Shown here one piece after another: positions 56,982-64,000 of a stretch of 64,000 nt of DNA. The stretch spans positions 17,393,670-17,457,669 of the forward strand of contig CM069594.1 in assembly GCA_035771175.1 (NCBI GenBank), written 5' to 3'. The notes under the pieces are model-generated. The model did not search any database and was not told the origin of the DNA. It saw nothing but the letters and a program-made list of their open reading frames with translations. Both the position numbers and the translations under genes were made by a program. Source of the stretch: Paratinospora sagittata (lineage: Eukaryota; Streptophyta; Magnoliopsida; Ranunculales; Menispermaceae). The number at the start of each line of letters is the position of its first letter. Within the stretch, counting starts at the first letter, position 1.

Positions 56982-58434
56982 TGATAGTTGCATATTTAGA
57001 TAGGTTTTAGAGCATGTCTTAGGTGTGTTTTAGGATGATTTATGCATTAGTTTAGTGTGTTTATGTTAGTTTTGATGCATTTGTTAGTTTAGGAATAAAT
57101 TAATTTTTATGCATTATGTCGGTTTGTTAGTTTATGTGTTGGATCAATTTATGTTTTGTGTGTGTTAATTACTTGTTTTGCATTGTTTTGTAGATATTTA
57201 GATGTGTGGAAGTGAGCATGAATGATGGACACAACATATGAGAAGCCTAGATGATGATTCATGAAGAACCCAAGTCAAGAAGTGGAAGAAAATTGGCTAA
57301 GTCCACAAGAAGGAAGAAAAAAAGGCAACAATCACGGTTCTGGGTGCCGCGGCGCTGAAAGGTGAAGAAAACGTGGAAGGATTTAACGCTTGGAGCCCCT
57401 CGGCACTGAAAGGTTTTCCAAGTTGCTAAAACACAACTTGGACGATTTGGTTTTTGGATGACTTTCTAAAATTGGAATTGGACGACTTTGGGGGCATATT
57501 ATATATAAAACTGTAGGGTTTTTCAAGGAAGAGAGATTGGAATAGAGTAGAGAACGAAGTTTGAGAACGAAGTTTGAGAACGAAGTTTGAGAACGAAGTT
57601 TGACGACTGGAGCGAAGTGGAGAAGAAGATCTATATTGAAGACTTTTTACAATCTCTACAAGAATCTAGTTTGTTTCTCTTGGTTTTCATTCATGTTCGA
57701 ACTTATATTTCATGTTTTTATGTCTTTAGTCATGAACTAAAACCTCTTTCTAAAGGCGTAGATTGATCCAAGCTTAATACTATGTCTAGTTTTATGGTTT
57801 AATTATTGTTAATAAAGTTTTTTGTAGTTTATTTATATTTCTCTGGGTGTAATGTTTTTGATCCATTGATCACGGATTAGATGATCATAGACTTGAGGTA
57901 GATGCTTCAAAAGAGGGTATTTTGGGTTGGAATTTGAGAAATATAACCTAGGCAATCGTGAGACTCGCAAGGAGATCAAGAACCTTTGAAGTCGTTAGGT
58001 GGAAATCATAGAACTTAATGAGTTGTTGCCGTTTTAGGTTTTCATTGAAAGAGTAAAGCCAAGACGATAATAATATGCTCTGGTTGTTGCTTGAAAAGAG
58101 GGAATTAGAGACGTTAGGATTTTCGACTTATAAACGAAGAACTGATTTAATGATAAAAATAGATATAAAGGCATAGTTGATAGTGAGGTGACATCGAACC
58201 TCTAAACCGTTCTACCATTGATTTTTCTAATTGATTTTTATTGCATTGTTAATTTAATACTTAGTTGTTTTAATTACTGTTTTAATTACTTAATCACTCG
58301 ATTTCGATTGTCTAGTAAAACTAGGGTTAAAACGTGATAGCTAGTGTAGTAGTAATCCCTGAGGACGATACCCGATATCTTATCGGGCTATATTATAACT
58401 TGACATCGTACGCTTGGGGGTTTGCGTGTAACAA
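56982..58434 (+). repeat. Athila-type 3' LTR
   Basis: TGATAGTTGCATATTTAG to TTTGCGTGTAACA, 1453 bp, preceded by a polypurine tract and not followed by a primer site. Tail GACGATACCCGATATC and TATAACTTGACATCGTACG as in the other Athila-type LTRs. It includes four tandem copies of GAGAACGAAGTTT (13 bp) at 57550-57601. Confidence 0.8.
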
Positions 58435-58920
58435 GCACGAGCCGAGTGCTTAGTATCATAGGGTGATGGCCCCCTTGATATCACGGGACCGAGCGCAAAG
58501 CAACTACAGGTCCCGCAAGCAAGGGCTCAACCATATATCACAATGTGGTGGCTCCTTTGAAATCACGGACTGAGCGCGAAACAACAAGAAGTAGGGCTAG
58601 TAAGGGATCAACCTTTTGCCACCAGCGGCTCTTTGGTTCACGATCAATAGACACTCTTGGATCCAACCCTATCAATATATAAGTATTATGCTCATATGCA
58701 TGAAGTAACGTAGCAGGACACAATGTAAATGAACAATGCAATGCCATGATTATCATAAAGTAAAAGATATGCAAACCTAGGCCTTTATCCCCACCTTGAG
58801 AGGGTTGATTTAAGCACAAACACAAGAAGTCAGCAATTCGGTGTCTCTGAAGGACAAGTACTCAGTGGTTCCAGGGTTTGAATATCCAAGGAAGATCTCA
58901 AGCAATCTACTATTGGCAAA

Positions 58921-60573
58921 AATTTTAAAAGGGATTTAGAAACATGTAGATTTAATCCTGATTATGCACGTAAAAGCACTATTAAATTTATTGTAAAAAG
59001 AGAATTACCTCTTTGTTTTACCGAAGGGGATTTTGAAGAATGGGTTAGAGCAATAGGTGTTAACCCACATCATAAACCAATTTCTCGAAACACAATTTGA
59101 AGTGATATTATTAAAATTTATGATGATGAAAAAAATAAATTAAAACAAATATTTTCTCTCTTAGATCTAAGATTTGCATTACATTTTATTTATAGACAAC
59201 TACAAATCAAAACTCTTATTTGTGTGACCGCTCATTTTATTGATAATGATTGGCATTTAAATAAAAGAATAATTAATTTTTTGAAGTTGAAGGTTCTCAC
59301 ACAGGCGACATGCTTTGTAAACTAATTACTAATTGTTTTTCTGAATATAATATATTTAATAAAGTTTTTTCAATTACATTAGATAATGCATCTAGTAATG
59401 ATAGTTGTGTACAAAACTTAAATGAGTCTCGTGCATCACTTAGGAATGATATATTGTTTCACATTCGATGTAGTGCTCACGTTCTAAATTTAATTGTTCG
59501 TGATGAATTAAGTATGCTTCATTCTTCAATTAAAAAAATTAGAGTGTATAATTATTATTTAAAACTCTCTTCAAAAGAAACACATACTTAAAAATATTTG
59601 TATAACTTGTGGAGTAAAATTTAAAAACATACCTTTAGATGTTCAAACTAGGTGGAATTCTACATTTTTTAATGTTAAATGTGGCTATAGAATTTGAACA
59701 GGTATTTAATAGTATGTCATATCATCTTAATAACAATGATGCAACTTCTTTAGATTGGAAGGTTGCACACATGATTAGAGATTTGTTTGAAGTTTTTAAT
59801 ACTGCTACTAATGTTTTTTCTGGTTGTAAACATGTTACAATTAATTGTTTTATTTATCAAATAGCTGAAATTTCATTGCAATTAAAAGAACTTCTAAATA
59901 ATTCTCTAACTTTTGATTTTGCTTCTAAAATGAGAGCTAAATTTGATAAATATTGGGGAAAAATACCAACTATATTTTGCATAGCTACTTATATGGATCC
60001 TCGCTACAAATTATCAATATTAGAGGAAGTCTTAGGAATAATTTATAATGATATTTCTCTTATAGATATGAAATAAATAAGAAATGAATTATTTATTATG
60101 TTCCAAAATTATATGGATAGATTAGGAACTAGTATGATAAATAATACAGGCTCATCAAGTACAATACCAAGTAGTAAAAAAAAGGTATGAAGTTTATTAT
60201 CAAAAAATAAAACAATTTTCATAAATCACCCGAGTTGCAACATTATTTAGATCATCCTACTATTGAAATTGATATTGCTGATAATTTTAATGTTTTAAAT
60301 TGCTGGATGGAAAATGAAAAGAGATATCCTATCCTATCTAATATGGTTAAAGATTTATTAACAATTCCTATTTCTACAGTTGCTTCAGAGTCCGCATTTA
60401 GTTCTGGTGGACGTGTGATCGATGACTATAGGACCAGATTGAAAGAAGACATTGTTGAAGCATTAGTTTCTCTACGAGATTGGTACCTAAGAGAAGAAGG
60501 AAAACAATTTGATACTTCAGTTTCAATGCCATCATCTGATTTGATGAAAGGCATGGTGGAGGACAATGATTAA
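58921..60573 (+). pseudogene. hAT transposase pseudogene
   Basis: In order: KNFKRDLETCRFNPDYARKS, RELPLCFTEGDFEEWVRAIG, an internal stop at 59098, LICVTAHFIDNDWHLNKRII, then frame 59310-59591 with VFSITLDNASSND (catalytic region D) and IRCSAHVLNLIVRDEL. Frame 59639-60076 has DPRYKLSILEEV, and frame 60235-60573 has the hAT C-terminal dimerisation domain (NCWMENEKRYPILSNMVKDL, IPISTVASESAFSSGGRVID). Frameshifts near 59285, 59600 and 60190. A working protein would cut and paste the element; this copy cannot. No sign of domestication. Confidence 0.88.
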
Positions 60574-60988
60574 TTAGCAAATGTTATCATTTTTTATATT
60601 ATCTTTTTATCACATTTTTGTAAAGAACAATATAATCTTTATTTGTAAAATGTTTCCTTTGTAATTTAAAATTTTATAAACTATACTCCCTATTATAAAT
60701 AATTCTTTCAATAAATTTATTATATAAAATTTACGTCCAATTAAGTATACAATAAGCTTAAAGGATAATTAATCTTAGCCCTTTAAGCATTTAATGGTTA
60801 TTGGATTGGGTTGGGCTAGGATTTTAATAAATGGCTGGCCCGGGCTGGGCTGGGCTAGGATTTTTATAAATGGGTTGGCTCGACCCAGCCCGATCTTTAT
60901 AATAAACTAGATTGGGCCACTGTAATAAGTTCACGGGCTAGACGGGCTCGGACTGGGCCAAGCCGGGAGGACCGAATTGCCACCCCTA
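58921..60988 (+). mobile_element. hAT DNA transposon, decayed, inside a chromovirus LTR
   Basis: Transposase remnants (58921-60573), a non-coding 3' part and the right terminal inverted repeat ACCGAATTGCCACCCCTA ending at 60988. Subterminal GGGCTGGGCTGGGC and CGACCCAGCCCG motifs (60800-60960) are typical of plant hAT elements. No left terminal repeat was found and the transposase N-terminus (BED zinc finger) is missing, so the left end is deleted. Confidence 0.8.
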
Positions 60989-61146
60989 CCTGGGCATGTG
61001 CTTGTCCACGTGCCCTTTGGCACACCCTTGCCAAGTGTTTGTTTTCATTGCATTTTTTTATTTTCTCGGACAATGTTCAGGTGTTTTTTATACATTTTTT
61101 ATACATTATTTGGTAAAAAGTTGGTCCATTTTTCAAAGATGTTACA

Positions 61147-61542
61147 TTCTACCCTCCTTAAAGGAATTTCGCCCCTGAAATTTGATTAAGGTGGTAATCC
61201 CAATAACAATAACCGTAAAAGAGAAATACCTCTCACCCAACTCATTCGTCATCAGAGGAAAGTATGATGAGCATATCCAGATTATCCTCAAACCTTGCAG
61301 GGTTCCTGGTTGTCTTCTAGTCCTGTGGATTCTTCAGTCCTCGCACATTTATGTAGCTAGTGTAGTCTCCCGAGTAAGCCGGAGTTCGTGAGTGGAAGGA
61401 CTCGAAATCCCTATTTGAGTTGTCGGACAACTTTGAGAGGGATGGTGGAGTGGGATATCGCCTGAGCGAGTGAAAAGAAGGAAGGTTTCGTCTGGCCTGT
61501 GCTCTGGTGCGTAATTCACCCCTATTGGATGGATTCACAGTT
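61147..61542 (-). other. 3' internal fragment of the split chromovirus
   Basis: Reversed polypurine tract TTCTACCCTCCTTAAAGG right after the LTR end at 61146, then AATTTCGCCCCTGAAATT, the same layout as in F and H. No recognisable ORF3 and no pol; the sequence is cut at 61542 by the LTR of element H. Confidence 0.55.
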
Positions 61543-63134
61543 TTTCACACCCCGCCCGGACGCGCCTAAACCGGCGGTACACTCATGGACGGGGCGCGCA
61601 TTTGGAACAATTACAATGGTAACAACAGAGTGCGCAGCGAAAATACGGTACACACAGTACAAATCTGATTTCATTTAATTCAGAATACTTTTGTACATAA
61701 AATGGTCAAGGGAACATACTCCCAAAATCCCCAATGAATCATACAAAGGGTACAAAATGTGGGACCCATAACCTGCACCCAGTCCACTCTAATTTCCTGT
61801 GAAAGATTGGATAATAATGGAGTGAGCTTAACGCGCTCAGTGGGTAAATAGTGCATGAGTATAACAATTAATAAAGCATACTTCAATATCAAATATCTTA
61901 AATACACATGTGAGCATCATAATCAATCAATATGAATGTATGCATGACACCGTCTCGTAATGGGTTGATGAACGTACATCGCCTGAATTCACGTACAGGA
62001 ACGATGCTCTGGATTCACGTACTGATGTCCCTCCCCGGGTGTAGCCGGGTTCTCATGTACGTCCCTCTCCAGAGAAATATAATGAATAGTGAGCAATGCT
62101 CCTAACTATTCTATGAGTCATAAACCATATACGTCCCTAGGTGGTGATATGTATGATGCCAATGCATGAACTGGTCTAGTCTACTGGTCTAGTCTTTCTT
62201 GACATTTAGACTGACTTTGGCAACGTCTGGTGATCCTTATTAGGGTCGGTATCACGACGTGCAAGATTAGGACATTCAGTATTACTGTATAAGCTGATAG
62301 CTTTCAATAAGACCAACTAGATCAGTCCCCAGTTGAGAGGTGAGACACAAGGTCTGCTTAAATACCAATCGCCTAGAGCAGCCCGCTGCCTCCCGTTTAC
62401 TATTTAAAGTTACTGAGGACAAGACCGAGTCTAGTTGAGTCAGATTGACCACAAATCTGGCATTATAACAGTGCAATACATGAATTCAAAATATACAGGC
62501 ATAAGTGCGGCAGTATAAACAGTATATGACATAATGCAGTGTAAATAAATAGTAGACATAATAATAATTGAATGTAAACTTTAATAAAAGTTAGGAAAAA
62601 CTCAAACCTATGTTTCATTCCCCACCTCCAGATAAAAACTTCTTCTTTCAGATCTGGCGCTTTCCTCCGGACAGAACTTCGTTGCATCGCTTTCAGATCT
62701 GGCGCTTTCCTTCAGACAGAACTTTGTTGCACCGCACCGAGAGTCTCGAACAGAGAGTCTCAAAAACTTAGAATGCGTGGAAAGGAGAAGAAATTCACAA
62801 GAGAAGGTGATTTGGTGTGAGGAATGAGAAATGAGGAGGTTTCTTATATAGAGATTTTTGCGCCTGAACGTTCTGGCATGCACCTGAACGTTCTGGCATG
62901 CGTCTGTACGTTCTGGCATGCGCCTGTACGTTCTGGCATGCCCCTGAACGTTCTGGCATGCCTTGCGCCTGAACGTTCGGGCATGCGCCTGAACGTTCTG
63001 GCATGCGCCTGAACGTTCGGGCATGCATTACGCCTGAACGTTCTGTCATGCGCCTGAACGTTCGGGCGTTGCCCAAATAGTAAATTTTTTTTTTTTTAGT
63101 TTTTTTTTTTTTTTGTGAAATACAGGGTATTACA
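61543..63134 (-). repeat. 3' LTR of element H
   Basis: 1592 bp, about 240 bp longer than the F LTR, mostly because of an amplified palindrome array at 62855-63075. Reversed TATA box CTTATATAG near 62843-62851. The segment TTTCAGATCTGGCGCTTTCC is also duplicated (62655 and 62690). Confidence 0.85.
62855..63075 (-). repeat. Amplified palindrome array upstream of the H TATA box
   Basis: About eleven copies of a 20-bp unit, CGCCTGAACGTTCTGGCATG and variants (GTACGTTC, GAACGTTCGGGC). GCCTGAACGTTCGGGC is nearly self-complementary, with ACGT at the centre. A, F and the split LTR have only one to four related units at this position. Confidence 0.85.
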
Positions 63135-63168
63135 CTCTACCCCCCTTAAAGGGATTTCGCCCTCGAAA

Positions 63169-63276
63169 TCAAGTCAAGTAGTGATGAGGGTTATCGGCTT
63201 GAGAAGTAGCCACAGGTTGATAAGGAGGCCACTGCATTTGTGCATCACTATATCCATTGATATTATTTTCAGACAT
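63169..63276 (-). CDS. Element H ORF3, short form
   Basis: ATG 63276 gives MSENNINGYSDAQMQWPPYQ then PVATSQADNPHHYLT, 35 codons, no stop. It aligns with both ends of ORF3 of A (MSENNTDGCSDAHTQ and SHTDSNHDYLD) and lacks the middle 130 or so codons, by deletion here or insertion in A and F. Function unknown. It lies between chromodomain and polypurine tract. Confidence 0.45.
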   Translation of the reverse strand: MSENNINGYSDAQMQWPPYQPVATSQADNPHHYLT

Positions 63277-63373
63277 CTGCGTAGTTATTGAAGTGAAACA
63301 ATGGATCAAGATAGGTGTAAACAATGTTTCATTTTGTGATTGATAAGTGAAAATAATACAATGTATCACATCA

Positions 63374-64000
63374 TCAGTTGGTACTAGAAAACAATTCAGG
63401 GTATTTCTGTTTTATTGTTGCTTCTAGTTCCCATGTTGCTTCCTCTATGCCGTGGTGATCCCAGAGCACTTTCACAAGTGGTATGCTACGTCGCCGTAGT
63501 TCTTGAGTTTTTCTATCTAAAATCTGTATTGCTTTCTCTTGATACTTATTTCCTTCCTCAACCCGAACCTCGACTAAAGGGATGATATGCGAAGGATCAG
63601 GACGATACTTGCGAAGCATAGATACATGAAAAACGTCATGAACCTTAGGCATGGACGATGGAAGGGACAGACGATAAGCAAGTTTGCCAATACGTTCAAT
63701 GATAAAAAATGGACCGATATACCGCGGGGAGAGCTTTCCTTTGATCCCAAAGCGTTTGACACCTCTTGTGGGCTGGACTTTCAGAAAAACAAAGTCCCCC
63801 TTATCAAATTCTAGAGGTTGTCTCCGCTTGTCAGCATAGCTCTTCTGTCGACTTAATGCAACGCGGAGTCGTTCCTTTACTAGTGTGATCTTCTCAGAAG
63901 TCTCTTGAACTAGTTTAGGGCCTAACTGCGGGCGGTCTGCCATATCTAACCAGCATACCGGAGATCTGCAAGGCCGACCATAGAGAGCCTCGTATGGTGC
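63374..64000 (-). CDS. pol: Element H integrase C-terminus with chromodomain (partial)
   Basis: Open from the edge (APYEALYGRPCRSPVCWLDM) to a stop at 63374, 208 codons without a lesion. KGDFVFLKVQPTRGVKRFGI, KLSPRYIGPFFIIERIGKLA and VHDVFHVSMLRKYRPDPSHI are the integrase tail; ILDRKTQELRRRSIPLVKVL, then WDHHGIEEATWELEATIKQK and YPELF form the chromodomain with its ATWELE motif complete. Chromoviral chromodomains are thought to guide integration to heterochromatin. The rest of pol lies outside the window. Confidence 0.9.
   Translation of the reverse strand, partial: APYEALYGRPCRSPVCWLDMADRPQLGPKLVQETSEKITLVKERLRVALSRQKSYADKRRQPLEFDKGDFVFLKVQPTRGVKRFGIKGKLSPRYIGPFFIIERIGKLAYRLSLPSSMPKVHDVFHVSMLRKYRPDPSHIIPLVEVRVEEGNKYQEKAIQILDRKTQELRRRSIPLVKVLWDHHGIEEATWELEATIKQKYPELFSSTN

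Larger units (their letters stand above)
58435..61146 (-). repeat. Chromovirus-type LTR split by the hAT element
   Basis: Piece 58435-58920 contains GCAAACCTAGGCCTTTATCC then CCACCTTGAG, the reverse of the AAGGTGGGG...AGGTTTGC block of the A LTR. Piece 60989-61146 holds the promoter end with GGGCATGTGCTTGTCCACGT and GCCC (a G-box-like near-palindrome) and ends AAGATGTTACA before a reversed polypurine tract. The hAT transposon lies between the pieces. Confidence 0.6.
61543..64000 (-). mobile_element. Element H: Tekay-type chromovirus, 3' end, runs off the right edge
   Basis: 3' LTR 61543-63134, polypurine tract 63135-63150 (reversed CTCTACCCCCCTTAAA), a short ORF3, integrase end and chromodomain to the edge. 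The LTR tip reads TTTCACACCCCGCCCGG where F has TGTCACACCCCACCCG. The open frame suggests it is the youngest chromovirus here. Confidence 0.88.

Noticed and set aside
58921..60573. Possible domesticated hAT gene
   Set aside because: At least one stop and three frameshifts, missing BED finger, and a transposon end right after it point to a dead transposon.
62795..63076. Overlapping minus-strand ORFs rich in PERSGACQNVQ-type repeats
   Set aside because: Translation of the 20-bp palindrome array in the LTR of H. Open in several frames because the unit has few stops.

Overview
The window looks like repeat-packed plant nuclear DNA, probably heterochromatic: low GC, no recognisable host gene, no rRNA or tRNA gene, and almost every base assignable to LTR retrotransposons in nested layers plus one hAT DNA transposon. 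The Sirevirus-type Ty1/copia, Tekay-type chromovirus and Athila-type elements point to a flowering plant. The species cannot be told from the sequence.

Layout. 1-2301: right part of a Sirevirus-type LTR. 2783-24447: a minus-strand Sirevirus-type copia element (element 1) flanked by a perfect 5-bp duplication (ATGTC at 2778-2782 and 24448-24452). Its gag gene is split by a plus-strand chromovirus (element A, 9599 to about 22411). Element A's 5' LTR is in turn split by a 2.6-kb solo LTR (10546-13145). 25207-28395: truncated Athila-type element. About 28396-29394: gypsy LTR fragment. 29395-45650: a second minus-strand Sirevirus-type copia (element B), whose pol gene is broken by a plus-strand Sirevirus (element C, 30769-37837) carrying an extra 3' ORF, and whose 5' LTR is broken by two solo LTRs (D and E) with 5-bp duplications CAATG and GTAAT. 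45651-46899: two Athila-type LTR pieces in opposite orientation. 46900-55335: a minus-strand chromovirus (element F), a relative of A that has lost most of its integrase. 55336-58434: 3' end and LTR of an Athila-type element. 58435-61542: chromovirus LTR and 3' end interrupted by a decayed hAT transposon (58921-60988). 61543-64000: the 3' end of another minus-strand chromovirus (element H) running off the right edge, with the cleanest reading frame in the window.

The part most worth a second look is the structure of the Tekay-like chromovirus family (A, F, H). Besides gag-pol with a C-terminal chromodomain, it has a long ORF between the primer-binding site and gag (ORF1). Its predicted fold resembles the extra 3' ORF of the Sirevirus C in this window. 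It also has a small conserved ORF after the chromodomain (ORF3), and between ORF1 and gag an array of three hairpins about 120 nt apart, each showing the same loop GTATGGGA with different stems. Both full copies (A and F) keep these parts although both are pseudogenised.

All coding regions except the H fragment carry stops or frameshifts, so the window is a fossil record of insertions. Boundaries come from reading LTR ends (TG...CA), primer-binding sites, polypurine tracts and target-site duplications by eye. Lineage names come from memory of family motifs; no database search was run.
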